Shown here one piece after another: positions 12,791 to 26,260 of a stretch of 64,000 bases of DNA; position 1 is the stretch's first letter, and each line of letters opens with the position of its first letter. The notes under the pieces were generated by a model that saw only the letters and a list, made by a program, of their open reading frames with translations, was not told the DNA's origin and ran no database searches. The position numbers and the translations under genes were made by a program. Source of the stretch: Manis javanica (Eukaryota > Chordata > Mammalia > Pholidota > Manidae); the NCBI RefSeq assembly GCF_040802235.1, contig NC_133163.1, forward strand, positions 42,986,501 through 43,050,500, given 5' to 3'.

Positions 12791-13940
12791 TCCCTAACCC
12801 TTAAAGCCTAAGATACTACATTATTTTTGTTGGTTCTGATCAAAGGGCTCTGAACATGATACCTGCTGATTCCTAAAATTGCCTACCTGCCTAAGTTTCT
12901 GAATATCTTGTAAGGAGGTGGAGAAAAGGGATAAGAAAACAGAAGAGGAAGAGAACAACTTAAGCTATTGTACACAGCCCTCATGATGTTGAGTATTGTG
13001 GGTTGTTGACTCTCACTCTTAAAGAAAAGGCAGCAGGCTCCCTCCAGAGCCATAGGCAAAGTCATTACTTGGGTAAATTTATTGTGGTCTAGACCAAGCC
13101 TGATCCTCAGTATTGCAAATCATAAACTTCATAGTTGTGGGTAAAATCACAATATTTCCAGAATCTCTTGCCTGGCCTTAGTACATCTCCATATCAATAG
13201 GTGCTTCCAAAGGGTGGAGAGAAGTAGTCCACCTCCATATCAATAAATAATTACAAGGGTGAGCTAGGGCATATCTGGACCAGAGAGGCTGGGTGTGGCT
13301 CCCTTTTTCTGCAGCTGGTCTGGAGAGACATGGGAGAGCAGAAGTAGATGACTGCTTGAAAACAATAAATGGATTTCTCCCACTTTATTTCTCCCTTTGA
13401 TTTTGGTTTCAAAGGTATTTTGCCCAGGGATTTTCCCCCAGAGTTACAACAGTTTTAGAAAGTGAATCAATCTTGCTAGGGCAGATTGCCTAACCTACCT
13501 CATAAGTCTGATACATCATACCAGTGTACCATTTCATTAATTTACATTAAGAATTAACTGTTGTAGGAACTAGAATACTCAAAATCACATGAGCAGTATA
13601 TCCCTTCCCAACTGTCAAGAATTTTGGAAAGCCGTATCATGCTCAAAAACTAGTATGTTAATTTATACTAAGAAACGGCTTTCTTGGTGAGCAAAATTCT
13701 TGAAGTTTATATGATCTGTGCATTCCTCCTTTCCTTGAAGACTTACAGAGGAAGCAAAGTCATAATCATATTTTAGAAAAATGGTAGCTAATCACAGTGC
13801 AGCCAGTGATTTTTTTCAAAGCACACATTTGACCAGGGCACTCCTCTAAACCTGGACATTGTTCTGAGAAGAAGACAAACTCTTTAAACTACATGGTCTG
13901 GCTGCTTTAGCCTCTGCCTTCAGTATCAGAGCCCATTAAA
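12791..13940. other. Unassigned non-coding sequence
   Basis: The phrase TCCATATCAATA occurs twice 49 bp apart (~13188 and ~13237), suggesting a small internal duplication. Nothing else notable. Confidence 0.35.
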
Positions 13941-13949
13941 GGCTTATGT

Positions 13950-14160
13950 TCTGCAACTAGGCATCCACGGTTCAAATCCCCATTCCTCTACTACTGAGCT
14001 CAGTGATTTATTTACCTACATGGGGTCACAGTTTCCTCTTCAGAAAACAGGAATAAAGATAGTGTTTATTTCATAGGATTTTAATGAAAATTAGGAGAGT
14101 GAACTGCTTTCAACAGTGTCTGGCACCTACGAAGTACTCGATAAACATTATCTATTATCT
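13950..14160 (+). repeat. MIR SINE
   Basis: + orientation MIR: GGTTCAAATCCCCATTCCTC, then CACAGTTTCCTCTTCAGAAAACAGG, then CAGTGTCTGGCACCTACGAAGTACTCGATAAACATTA. Confidence 0.8.
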
Positions 14161-16385
14161 AAAACCACTCTACCATAGAGGTCCTCCTTTCCTCCCTCAA
14201 ATGTGCTACAAGCCCAGATCTTTCTAGCCCAGTGCTCTGAGCAAAGTCTGCGCCTGTGGCAAGTTCTTTCCTTATACCGCCTTCCACTGTTTAACTCCAA
14301 CATGTCCTTAGCCTTTTGGATCTAGTTACCATCCTCCTTTCGATCAGAGCCCTCACACAAGTTTCCTTCTCTATGTTAACGTGCTCTCCTTCCAGAGTGT
14401 TTCTGACTCAGGTCTGTCCTCTGCCTCAAGAGGTAGTCTTTGGACTTAGCACTTTCCTAAAGCCAGACCCAAGCCAGACACATTATAGGCACTGCATGCC
14501 TTTGTCTAGTTGATGCTTTCCCTGGTTTGAAAGACTCTGGCAAGGCCCCAGGTGCACACCTTAGGCCAGCACAGCTAACTTCTGTCTCAGGGAATCTCTT
14601 TAGCCACCTCCAGCACTAATCCCCTTCTGATGAACACATTCTTTCTCTGCTTGTGTTAATGTATTTCCTTATGTGTCTTAGGGCCCTTCTCGGAGTAGGA
14701 AAACTGCCTCCCTGTGCTCTATTTCAGTCCCCGTTGTTGTTAATGGTTTGCTCTCAGTGGCACCTTATTTCCCTCATTTCCAGGTTCTGGCAGATGTTGG
14801 GTGCAGGAGGATTGTCTCTTTATATCTATTACTGACAGCGCACCTAGACCAGAATTCTACTGAAGAATGGAGACACCCTGTTGTTTACTATCAGGTGAGT
14901 GTATGCTCACTTTTCTGCATGCACACTCCAATTTCCACACTGAACTCCCAAAGCCTGAGCTGTCTTTGCACCACCACCACCACTCCCGCCCCCCCCAACC
15001 CCCGACCCAACCATGGGCCACTCACAGTCTGCTCACCTTGTGCCAGGGTCCTACAACTGAACCCAGCAGATACTCTCTATGGGGAATACACTAGGTAACT
15101 ACACAATTCCACTTAATTAATGGAGGTAGGTGTCAAGTACGCTTTTCAATAAATGAAAAATACTGCACTGCTCTGGGGATTAATTATTCCATCTTCAATG
15201 AAAATATTAAAATTGACTCAAGGATGAGTAAAAAACACAGAATGTTACCATCACCACCACTTATTTGCATTGTACAATGAGACAAATGCAAATCCTTAAG
15301 TATGGACTAGGCAAAAGTGCCTATGGTTGTAAAGAGTCCATCCAGTTCTTGTAAAGCCTCTGTCAAAAAGATTGAGTTCTGTGTTTGCAAAATAATTGGT
15401 CTATGATACTTCCTGGACCCTCGATACCTGGAAAGCAGTGGTCTGGGTTTTTGTACTATTTCCACTATGTTGGGATCTGTTTTAGGCCAGAGAAGTGTGT
15501 GGAAATGCCACAAAAAAGGGGCTGGTCCAATCCAATGCAGAATTTAGCAGAAGGTAAGAAAGGACACAAAACTCAGGTTGAAGGAAGCCTCTCCCTGGGG
15601 TATTTCTTGTCCTTTATTTTTACCCCAGATCCAAGACTTGTGCTTAATTCAGATAAGCACTTGACCTTTGTGAGTGCTTATCCAAAGTCAACCTTCCTGT
15701 GTCTGTGGGTTACCTGTAACTCATTAATCTCAGTCCATTATTGTTTTGCAGGGATGTCTGTTCCATTTAAGATATAAAACTCCTGTACAGATAACATGGC
15801 AGGTTAATGCACTCACCTTTCATTCCCTGATTGCTGGGTTCACACCAAACTCAATTCTGTTATGAGTCAGGATTACGTTTTGATATGCTCCCTGTCCCCA
15901 GGAACCATTTGTCTACAGGTCTTCAAATACTAAAAGGATGTTGCAAGCATCAGCATACTCTTTGGGGCCCTATACAGGAGATACCGGGGAATAGAATGGC
16001 GCAGAGGTTACTGGGTCAGGACTAGAGAGGAAAGAACAATTTCGGGACTCTTGCTGAGTGCATGCTTCCTCTTAGGGCGCTATCAGTCTTTGCTACTCTC
16101 AACTCTGAAGATGAAAACAAGGCCATTATCACTTCTCAAAAAATTATAAGTTGCTTTATGTAGAATCTAGTACTGTTATGCCATACTTCCTTCCCTACAG
16201 CAAGAAACATGCTAGCAGGCAATCAGGAAAAGGCACAATGCTTTGCCGTTTTTGAACATCATACTTTTTAACATTCTCTTGTTTATGATTTAACCTCATT
16301 TCCTTTCCCATTAGGAAACGCAAATCTATGCCATCATCTTAGCAAAAATAAAGATGTAAATGACAACCAGGAGTTCAACTATCTG
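14161..16385. other. Unassigned non-coding sequence with possible L2 debris
   Basis: 14165-14600 has the pyrimidine-rich character of an L2 fragment. A CCACC/CCCCC-rich patch lies at about 14970-15010. No gene recognised. Confidence 0.35.
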
Positions 16386-16388
16386 TAA

Positions 16389-16632
16389 GGCAGTATAGCA
16401 TAGTGGATGGCACACTGGCTTTGGAGTCAGACTGCTAAGGACAGGAACCTGGGCCTGCCTGGCACTTAAAGCTTTAACCTCTCCTGGCCTCAGTTTCATA
16501 GCTGTAAAATGGGAATAATTAGAGCACCTACCAGAGAGAGTTACTGTAGGAATCAAATAAGGTAATGATATATAAAGCACTTAGAACAGTGTCTGGCATG
16601 TATCAGTGACTCAGTGAGTGTTAGCTGCTGTG
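16389..16632 (+). repeat. MIR SINE, nearly full length
   Basis: GGCAGTATAGCATAGTGGATGG, TTTGGAGTCAGACTG, CTCAGTTTCATAGCTGTAAAATGGG and GCACTTAGAACAGTGTCTGGCA follow the whole MIR consensus in + orientation. Confidence 0.9.
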
Positions 16633-18085
16633 GATACCTAACTGCTTTGATTCATGCTATAGAAACTCAAAGGATCTATAAGGGTTCTTTTTTGTTTAAT
16701 TTGTGATTTCCTCTCCAATCATCTGACAGGTGACTGAACCCCAGAAGAATGCTTCTTGTTCTTTCCACTTTGCATGGCCACACCACTCTCCCTCTTCATC
16801 CACCTCCCATGCCCCTTGAATTCCAACCAGTTAAAGTAGAAGGGAGTGGCAGAGGAGCAAGGATGGGGCTATCCAAACTGCCTCACTAAATTAATTTCAG
16901 CCTACTCCTGCTGCTGGCCATGCTGCCACCGCCTCAGTTACCCCTGGTGCTAACAACAGAAAATGGCACACAAAGGCTTTCACTTTACAGCAAGAAGAGG
17001 AAAAGAGTACTGTCAGTACATATTACTCATCAATGGAAATGCTTTCAGGAGCCCTTCCCTGCTTCTTTTCATGTTCTTCAAGTCTCAGAACCATTTAGAG
17101 AAGCCCTGCTGTGCGAGCACCCTAAGGACATGTAAGAGCAGCTGAGAAATAGAGCTTCTATTTATGTGGAGCAAGACAGGCCTAGATCTTTGACTAACAA
17201 TAAGTGGAATATCTTAATCACAAGCATTCTGAAGTCCTGCCAGGTAGAGTGCTCAATGTTTGCCCACTTGCTTTTTTTTTTTTTTTTAATACAATTTGGG
17301 AAAGACACTGACACATGTAGGTAGGCTCTTACTTCGGAATCTGCTGTTTTCTTCCTATTGGAAGGATTGGGAGAAAGTTGGCATCTAAATATCTGTCCAA
17401 ATCTGCACACCGGGGGTGATCTAGAATTTCTAGAAAGGACCAGTGCAAGGATGGCTCTCTTTTGGCAAAAGCGCTGGAGGACTTCCTTTGAAGCTACATT
17501 TGGGTAGTAAACAGGCTGTTGTTTGGAGTCCATGTTTCCTGGGGGTGAACTGATATGGTTGAGGGAGACTTTGAAGGGCTGGTGCCCCCCAACCACCCCT
17601 CACTTTGTATTCTAGCAGCCATGGCTCCTGACTCTCACTCCCCATGCTCTTGGGGACCTTCATCACATGTCCTAAGGTGATGTCTCCAACAGAGATAATA
17701 TGCTAGAATAGGTATTAGTAGTGTAGTAAATTAGGATGTTTATCTGCCTACAAAGATGCCTGGTACCATAGGTGCTCAAAATATTTGTGAATTTATGAGT
17801 TTATGGAAGCTAAGTAGGTAAAAGCCCTAGAAAAGTAGCTGCCACTAGAATAACTGATTTCTATTTTTAGGGTTTAAATCATTAAAATATTTAGAACAAC
17901 TCCCTTCGCCTGATAGAAGCAATAAAATGATCTCTGTATAGATTGTGAACATTATTTAGTAATACTCATAACACTTGGCAAAGACCTCCTGCTATCTTGC
18001 CATATTTCTTCAATTCCATTCTCCACATCTCCCTGTAAGAATAAGATTCTCAATTTTAGTTGGATAAATGACTTCTCAGATAGAC
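16633..18085. other. Unassigned non-coding sequence
   Basis: Includes a T run at about 17271-17287 and a short MIR/L2-like tail near 17750-17800. No gene recognised. Confidence 0.35.
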
Positions 18086-18089
18086 TCCC

Positions 18090-18450
18090 ATATCCTCTAT
18101 AGCTGTAGGTATGTCACTAACTTCTGACCAATGGGATATGAACAAAAACTTAAACACAACTTCCGTACTTAAAGGAAGTATGTGGTCATCTCTTTTCTCC
18201 TTCCCACTGGATGGGATGCAACTGAGATGGTTAGTGCTGGAGCAGCCATCTTAGACTGTGAGTTGAAAACTGTGTGTTGAGGATGAAAGAGCAAAATAGA
18301 GAAGCAGCCTATGCTTCTAACACCATCTGGCTTCTCTTTGAGCCTTAGACTGCGTATACTCAAACTGTTACTTCAGAGAGAAATAAACTTCTTGTCTAAA
18401 TCATTGTGTTTGGAAATGCCTCTGTTACTTTAGCCTAATTTATGTTTTAA
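18090..18450 (+). mobile_element. MLT1-like LTR (ERVL-MaLR)
   Basis: The 3' part reads AGAGAAATAAACTTCTTGTC-TAAATCATTGTGTTTGG and then a CTGTTACTTTAGCCTAA ending. This is typical of MaLR LTRs as remembered. No internal region or partner LTR is seen, so it is probably a solitary LTR. Confidence 0.5.
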
Positions 18451-19325
18451 CAAATATTAACATTATGCTACATTAGAAAGGAAAGCTGAAAGGAAAACTC
18501 TATTCATTTGAAACAAAACAAGTAGAGAAGAATCAATTGTTGAGATATGAATTGGTTCTCATATTTTCCCTCTTCTAGGTCAACTACAATTTCAGAATGG
18601 GTTTACATTGTTGACTCATGAAGGAAATGTTTGTCCTGATTTCTAAACCTGGTAGTAGCCAATGAATGACACTATTAGCAAGTGTGAAATCTAATCCACT
18701 GCCTGTTTTTATTTGTTTTTTTTTTTTATGGCCTGGGACCTAGGAACAGTTTTACATTTTAAATGGCAGAAGAAAATCAAAAGAAGGTTTCATAGCATGT
18801 AAAAATTATAAGAAATTCACATTTCAGTGTCAATAAATGACATTGTATTAGAATACAGCCACATTAATTCATTTAAATATTGCTCATAGCTGTTTTCACA
18901 CAGAGTTGAATAGATACACCAGAAACTGTATGGCTCACAAAGCCTTAAATGTTTAATATACGACCTTTTCCAGAAAAAATTGCTGCTTGTACCCAATAGG
19001 ATCTTTCCTGTTGTTTGCAGTGGAAGGTGGATACATACAATTTCAATTGATTCTCTTCACTCTGAAGTTCCAATCTAAAAGATCATACCTATGCATGAGA
19101 GAGTTTTTCAAATTGCCTGATTTTTAATCATGAAGAAAAGTTTGATTAACTGATAAAGAACTTGAAAAGTAACAGTGGCTAAATGGCATTGTTAGCATTT
19201 CTGTGAGCAATACTTCATAGATTTTGATGACTGAATCGTCAGTCTCACATTTAGTTTCACTTCATATATTGGTCAGAGCAAAACCTGTTGTTTAACACCA
19301 CCTTTACAATGTTTATTGTGCCATC
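18451..19325. other. AT-rich unassigned non-coding sequence
   Basis: No repeat or gene recognised. Confidence 0.35.
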
Positions 19326-19339
19326 TCCTCAACTACATT

Positions 19340-19905
19340 CCCATATCCATGAGACTAGGTAGGTTCCTTAATTCTAGAACAAACTTTTGCAGTAATGTCC
19401 TAACTGGTTTTCCCTCATCCAATCTCTTCTACCATCCATCTCCTGTTACCAGAAGGACCTCCCTCAAAAAAAAAAAAAAAGTACATAGCTAATCCCAATA
19501 TCTAATTAAATAACTACACATCTCATCTGAAAAAATCAGTCCATCCATTGCGTACAGAATAAAATCCAAACTCCTTTGCCTGGCATTCATGATTCTTCAT
19601 GATCTGCTGTTACTCTACACCCAAACAGAGCCCTCTCTCTCCGGTTACACCTCTATAGGACAGGCCCTGGTTTTGGTCCATCCTCTGTGACTCTGTTCAT
19701 ACCATAATTTCTTGCCTGTAAACTTAACTCTTCTCTCCATCCTTACATATTCAAATGTTGCTTATTTTTTAAGACCTACTTTCAAGGCCAGCTCTTTCAT
19801 GAAGACTTCTCTGACTCTCCTACCCAAGCCCAGTAAGTATTGTGGATTCCTGTGGTTTTTTTCTTGCCTGGCATCAGTCATTCACCATTCTTCTAGAAGG
19901 AATAC
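19340..19905 (+). mobile_element. LINE2 (L2) fragment interrupted by an A14 run
   Basis: GTACAGAATAAAATCCAAACTCCTTTGCCTGGCATTCATGATTCTTCATGATC and later TTAAGACCTACTTTCAAGGCCAGCTCTTTCATGAAGACTTCTCTGACT follow the L2 3' region in + orientation. Confidence 0.7.
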
Positions 19906-19924
19906 ATAGATTTTACTCTGGAGG

Positions 19925-20310
19925 TGCATGCGATCTTGATGGGACTATAATTCACAATGTCCTGTCCTTCCTGCTGTGGGGATGGAGGTGCAACAATCAC
20001 TAGGCCTCTCTGTCTCACTCTAGCTCTCCTTCTAGCTCTCTCTTTCTGCAGTTTGATTCTTGAGTAATGGATAGAATGTATGGAAAATGGCTGGAGCTCA
20101 TTCATGCCCTGATGAGCCCACCTATTATTTCTGCACTTGGACAGTATAGCTGCTCTGTTCTGGTCCTTGCCAGTGTTGGTTTCTTTAACTAATTTTTGAT
20201 TTCGTGAAGAACTTCACACCCTTCCAGTGAACTCTTTTGTAAAATTAGCCACTGCAGGTTTCTACTATTTGCAGCCAAAGACACTGACTGAGAGAAGTGT
20301 GATCACTCCT
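19925..20310 (-). mobile_element. Possible LTR-class repeat
   Basis: The right end TTTCTACTATTTGCAGCCAAAGACACTGACTGAG resembles the terminal segment of mammalian MaLR-type LTRs. The rest is too diverged to assign, and the orientation is uncertain. Confidence 0.3.
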
Positions 20311-21830
20311 TCTTCCAAACCCTTAGAGTACTTTACTTATACATTTTTTAGGGCCTCTAATATTTCCTACATTGACTAAGAATTATCCATGTCATTGTTT
20401 TCTTTGTCTTAACACAATGGCAGTGAAAGATTTCTATACAGGGGGAGCAACTGAGGTCAAAAGAGAAAACTATAAGGTACAAATCATGAATCTCCTTATT
20501 TAGATGTATTTTTAAAATCCATAAAATAGCAGTATTTTCTAAAGATGCTTTTGTTCACACTTTATTTTAAAAAATCAATTTCCTTTTCAGATAATGCTTC
20601 TTTGAAGGAAAGATGGCATTGGAGATTATGGGGGCTAGGGGTGAAATTTCTCCTCTTCTTTCAAGACTCCTATTGGTGCAGCCACTGACTTTAAAAGGCT
20701 ATGAGTCACTTGTAATTCTGGTCCCTAGCATAGTGCCTTATATACAATGAGTACCCAATACATTTGTTCAGTCAATCATTCAGTTAGTGGTCACTGTACC
20801 ATCTTGCATCATTTTTCTTTTTCCTCCTTTCCAATGAGAATTCAAGGTATGTGTTTTTCCATTTGGAATTTATAGGCTTGGCTTGCTAATTTTTTTCAAT
20901 AAATAATTGCTAAATGCCTACCACTATAATGGACACTGTTCTAAGTACTGGGAATATACAAATGATCAGGCAAGATTCCTGCCCCCATAGAGCTTGCATT
21001 CTAGTGGGATGTATGTCTACTCAGAGATGAAATCACTGTACAATCATTTACTTCCTAATTTATTAAGTGTGAGACCAAAACTGTTCACCTTTCTCTTGTG
21101 TCACTTTGTCTTTCTGTCTCTTCTTTACTTTTCCCTCCAGCTATAGCTCAGTTTATTTCTAAAACTTGCCATGAACCTAGGGTTTTCTCTTGTTGGTACT
21201 ACTATTTAAAATATAATTTTCCCACCATTTTTTTTCTTTGTCTTCCAATGTTTGGACTATGCTTCAACTATAACAATACATTATTGTTGACCCTTTAAAC
21301 CAAAGTTCCTAAAGTTTAGAAATATTAGGCACATATAGCCAATATCAGTCACATATAGCCAGAGAGTCTTAACAACTCCAAATTAAAAGGAAAGTGACAC
21401 TGAACTAGCATTTAATTAATTCTGCTTTTTGAACCCAGGAATCAGAGACCTCTGATGAATCACTAGCATCCTACAGAAACTAAAGTCCCAGAGTCACATT
21501 AGGCCAGAGGTTAATATACTTTCTGTTTCTGACAGACCCAGATTCTTAACGTTGTTTGTTCATGGAAAGAAAGTAGAATAGAAGTAAGTGAAGAATCTCA
21601 TTTTAAATATTATGTACTCTATATTCCAGAAAAATGTATATACATGCCAATTCACAGCATCTTGCCCACAGTTACAGGAGTACTGTTACTTGAAGGCCAT
21701 CTGTGGACTCATAAGAATCCCCAGATCCCAGATAAAGAACCCTGGATTTGTATCTTTCTGAAGGTGAATTTCATTTCTAAGGAGCATGTTTAATAATAGT
21801 ACAAAATAAAATGTCCTACCTAAATAGGAA
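20311..21830. other. Unassigned non-coding sequence with one old repeat
   Basis: 20905-21015 (GCCTACCACTATAATGGACACTGTTCTAAGTACTGGG ... CATAGAGCTTGCATTCTAGTGGG) is a widespread ancient mammalian repeat whose family name I cannot place. The remainder is unassigned. Confidence 0.4.
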
Positions 21831-21834
21831 AAAC

Positions 21835-22330
21835 TACTTCCCAGAATAGGGGAAAAAATAGTAAGGAAATGTCATTAACAATAAAAAAAAATACAAATAA
21901 AAACAATTATACCATTTTGCACATTTTAGTTGGTGAAACATGTTTCAAATACCATTTGGGTTGTTTGGGCTGCAGCCTCACTGTAAACACCTTGCAAAAT
22001 CATGCAATTGTTTATTTATTTTGATCCAATGCTTTCATTTCTAGGAATTTATCCTAAGAAATTATTTCAACCAAATCAGTATCAATGTACAATAAACATA
22101 TTCACTATATCATATATATATATAATCAAAAGTACATTCTTCCTTAGAAATAAGACTTAATAAATTATAAAGACTATGTAATACCTTAAAAAAATCAGTT
22201 AATGACAAGTTATTTTACCTTGTACATTGCTGTATCTTTAATTTTTTTGTTATAAATTAGGATATAAGTACTTACCCAAATAAGTAATAAATTTCCAAGT
22301 CACAACAAAATAGGAAATACCATGACTATC
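21835..22330 (+). mobile_element. Old L1 fragment
   Basis: The order acaataaaaaaaaatacaaataaaaaca, accattttgcacattttagttgg, then tttcatttctaggaatttatcctaagaaatta follows the L1M 3' region in + orientation. No intact ORF. Confidence 0.65.
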
Positions 22331-22439
22331 CTATTGCTACATCATAGAAATATATAGACATCTGGAAGGTAAGAGACACTACTATGTGTCACACGCTCTG
22401 CTAGGCTGGGAGGGTCCTAATCTGTGGCAGAGGCTATTG

Positions 22440-22815
22440 GCTATTCACCAAAATCTGAATCCCCTTTTTCTTAGGCATGGAGCTAGACTCTATTTGTAGT
22501 TACGTAGCCAATGGAATGTGAACATAGTCATGTGTACCACATCCAGACCTAGCCCATAATGCCCTCCTACTTCAGTCCTCTGTACTTTCTCCTTTCTAGG
22601 TGGCTGTGAAAGAGACAACCATAGTGACTATAGAAGCCACAATTTGAAGATGGTAGAGCCTCTGTCAACCTGGAACCCTGAATGAGAGCAGAGGAAAACC
22701 ACTGACCAATCTGTTCATTCTTCCAGGACTCTGACATGAGTAAGAAATAAACTTCCATTGTGTTGAGCCATTATCTGGGTCTATTCATCACTGTAGCCTT
22801 GCCTACATGCCATAC
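22440..22815 (+). mobile_element. MLT1-like LTR
   Basis: GTTACGTAGCCAATGGAATGTGA and AGTAAGAAATAAACTTCCATTGTGTTGAGCCATT match the general pattern of the element at 18.1 kb. The two look like related solitary LTR copies. Confidence 0.45.
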
Positions 22816-23615
22816 ATAGAATTAGGAATGAGTTTTAAAATAACTATTTCAAATTCTTTATTTGAGCTTGCTACATACTATCATTTAAAAACATTGAAGT
22901 GATATAATCAAGCCAACATTTTCTTCTTTTTTTTTTTTTTGCTATTTGCTAAAATACTTAGGTTTACCCAATAATAATCTAAAAAGTAGATCATCTCTAT
23001 TTCTTATTGTCAAAAGTGATGAGAAGTAACAAAAACATCTACTTAATTGTATTATTAACTGCAATTTCTTGAGGTTCAGAGGCATCTTTTAAATGTTTAC
23101 ACAATTTCAATTTATATTCCTCAGCTAAGATTCTATGTCCCCTACTTCAGTGCAAAGCAATTTTTTCATCTTTATACAAACCTTCAAAAGAAAAAAAATG
23201 TTTTTCCTACAAATTGGAATGCTACAGTGGTGTCAACTATGTTCAAAATATTTACTTTTATTTTATATAGCATTCACAGTATTCATTAGGGGGGACATTA
23301 AAAGTGCCATTTTTATAATCTGTAGTAATGTAGTAAAAAAAACTTGCTTAGAATATTACTTATACAATTAGAGACTGAATGCTGGCAGAAATGTCTACAT
23401 ATTGATATCTAGGTATATTTAGCAGGGGGAAAATCTTTAAAGCAAGAAAAGAATTTCAATTGGAACAATCAGAACTGAAAATAGCATATGCATAGTTTCA
23501 TTCCTAGCACACGTTTAAAACATTTTTCATCCATGTGTTTCAGACTTCCTTCACCTCTTTTGTATTTTAGTCTGTCTTAGAATGTATGGGTTAAAGTTTT
23601 CACCGTAAGTAATCT
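22816..23615. other. AT-rich unassigned non-coding sequence
   Basis: No gene or repeat recognised. Confidence 0.35.
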
Positions 23616-23619
23616 TTGT

Positions 23620-24720
23620 TCAAGTGAAAAGAATTCATCCTATCTTAGCCAGGAGATTCTGAAAAACCCTCATCACAAACTCCGGCTTCAATTCAGCAGG
23701 GTGCCATCAGCCCTAACAATCATTTTCTATTTCTTTCTAAATATAAACACAAAGATTTGGTGTACAGAGCACCTCGCCCACAATTGGGTTGCAGTGGGTA
23801 TTCCCAGATCTTAGGGATGCCTGAAAGCCTCAGATCTCCTCTCATCCTCACAGGAGCAGGAATTGTTAAACTGAGAGCCAAGCAGACAAGAAATGTGGTT
23901 GTGTAAATGGAATAGACTCTACGAGGAGGCCTGCCTGCTTTAAAGTTAAAATTACCACATAGCTGTTATCAACTGACAATATTAATCTTATCTTTCAGTT
24001 TTCAGAAGCCATAAAATCAGTTTGAATTTAGATCTCTATTTGTGTCCAATGGCAAATTTTTAAAAAATGCTATGTTTAAAAGCCAGTAAATAGACATTTT
24101 CCCTCAGGTATCATAATTAATAAGCCTGTGGGGTTAAAGCTACCCTAGGGGGGAAAAAAGCCATACTCCTTGTTGAATAAATGAGGTTTGAAGGGAGGGT
24201 ACACACCCCAATACTCTCTTCTTTAAAATGAATGTCACTCAAACGACAAATTAAAATAATAACGTATTCCACACAGGCAGACAATTTTTCTCACGGCTGT
24301 ACTTCTCATTTGGTATTTATAGGAAGCACTTCAGAATGACTTAATATGATTTAATGATGGTAAAAAAAGAAGTTAGAGCTCTCAAAGAAAGGAACAAAGG
24401 TAAAACTGCAAGTGACATTGAGGCCAACCACAGGTATACACACCTGGGCCCTGGCCAGAGACAGGAGGCCTGCATCTTCGTGTGTTGCCTTTCAAAGGTG
24501 ATGCAAGATATGATTTTCCCCCTTTATATTTAGAGCTCTTTAAACAACTGCACACATGGGACTCAAAAGGAATTAAAGTAAGGAAAAGTTAAGATGCACT
24601 TACAAGAAGTACTCATTAAAACTCTGAAGGACTACTTAATGTGCTGTGATGGTAACTACATCCCTCCATGGAATCCCCCCAACAGATGTCAGCAGCCCAA
24701 GCAAACTTACTGTAAAAATA
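23620..24720. promoter_or_regulatory. Candidate conserved non-coding block
   Basis: A 1.1 kb stretch without recognisable repeats. It carries ordered motifs including AATTACCACATAG, TATTAATCTTATCTTTC (homeodomain plus GATA-type, ~23981-23997), AATTAATAAG, AACAAAGG (SOX, ~24395) and CACACCTGGG. Such repeat exclusion in a repeat-rich flank suggests selection. OTX2 is the obvious candidate target. Confidence 0.35.
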
Positions 24721-24959
24721 CATGATGCAAAAAGTATTCATTTATTAACTTATCCCAGCATTTATTTAGTAGAGATAGAGCTTGCCCTGGCTCTGCACCG
24801 GGCTCTGTGTTGGAGCTAGGATTATTTCAGTGAACAAGACAGGCACGGTCTCTGCCTGTGTGGTTGGGTCCCATTATGATTAGGTTTTGGAAATCAGTAT
24901 AAATTATTATCTTAGGCACTATTTCAATCTATTATAGAAATTTATAACACTTCTTCATT

Positions 24960-25195
24960 TAATTATTTATTCATTTGGTCAACAAGTATTTGGTGATTTC
25001 TTGTTGTGGATTCACTAGGGTATATTTGGAAGTGTACACTTTATTTAGTTCTTGTCTAAATTAGGTGGGGCTCAGTCTGAGTTGTTGGCTTCCAGAGCTG
25101 GATCGCCCCAAGGGACGGTGTCTTTAATGCTAGTGGCTGGCACATGGTAGACACTCCAAACATATTTGTTGAATGAATAAAAAGAAATAAGTGAA
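24960..25195 (+). mobile_element. LINE2 3' tail
   Basis: GGTGTCTTTAATGCTAGTGGCTGGCACATGGTAGACACTCCAAACATATTTGTTGAATGAATAAA is the classical L2 end. A related ancient-repeat piece (GCACCGGGCTCTGTGTTGGAGC...) lies just upstream at about 24780-24850. Confidence 0.7.
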
Positions 25196-25329
25196 CACAC
25201 GTCAGAATTTATATATTCTAGACCACTCCTTTTTTGAACCCCAAGTACCATTCACCTTGGCATTTGTCTATTTTGTGGTTAACTAGTTCACTGTTTCATG
25301 TGAACGGCAAGCAGAAGGGAAAGGCTTTA

Positions 25330-26260
25330 ATGTGCTCTTTTGTCCAACAGCTTTTCAGAGTACAAGGCATACAGCAGGCACTCAGTAAAAATACGGAAAC
25401 ATCTCACAAATGGAAGCGGACCACCATTCTCACAGAAAGTCCCTGGCATTTTCATTATGACATCTACCTATTCTGTGCCTCAGCCACTTGGATATAGTCT
25501 CTCAGTCATGCCATGTTTATTCTTGTTTCCATGCCTTTGTTCCCTCTGCTCTCCCTCCAACTAGACTATCCTCCACATTCCTCTGAGCTGACCTAATTTT
25601 AGCACATTCTTAGAAGTAGTTAATTTTCTTTGCATGTATATCTCAAGGTCAGTGTGCTGGGTAGGCTGCTTGCTGCTCTAGAACCTTACCCTTCTCCATC
25701 CTATTCTGTATTCTGGGATGCTGACCTTTGTGGATTATGTCTACAGGCTGCCTTGTTCTCTGGTTTGGGGTTGAGTTAAAGCAATGACAGTGGCCAGCAG
25801 GAACTCAGGGTGGGAGGAAAGAGTGCGTGGTATTTGTTGCCCACTCTCCTCCCTGCTGGGATATGGAGAGTCATCATTCCTCTCCTAAACACCACATCCC
25901 CTGTCAGGCAGCTCTACCCTATAGCTCCAGCCACAACTCACTCGAGGTTTCATTAACTGCTCCTTTCCCTTATTCCTTCAGATTTAGGGGTGGCAGTGGC
26001 TCACCAGTGTTACTAGTTCCATGATGCTTCATGATCCCTTGTGCATTTTCTTTCCCCTGTCAACACTTAAAAATAGTCCCTTCATTAAACACGCACCGCG
26101 CTTGAGTGCACCATCTATCCCTTGCCAGGACCCTAACGGATAGAGGCCACAACTGTGGCTCTATGTATTCCTATGGATTATGCCTCTGTAAATGTCTATG
26201 CTTCTACCTCACTGTGGATACTTAGTAAGCACTTGCTGAAGGAAAGACTAAAACCAAGCA
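25330..26260. other. Non-coding sequence with further L2-like pieces
   Basis: 25340-25620 and 26090-26250 show L2-type phrases (CAGCAGGCACTCAGTAAAAA; TAGTAAGCACTTGCTGAAGG). 25640-26080 is unassigned. Confidence 0.4.

Noticed and set aside
13180-13260. TCCATATCAATA repeated 49 bp apart as a possible transposon target duplication
   Set aside because: The 49-bp interval has no tail or element-like sequence. It is more simply a small local duplication.
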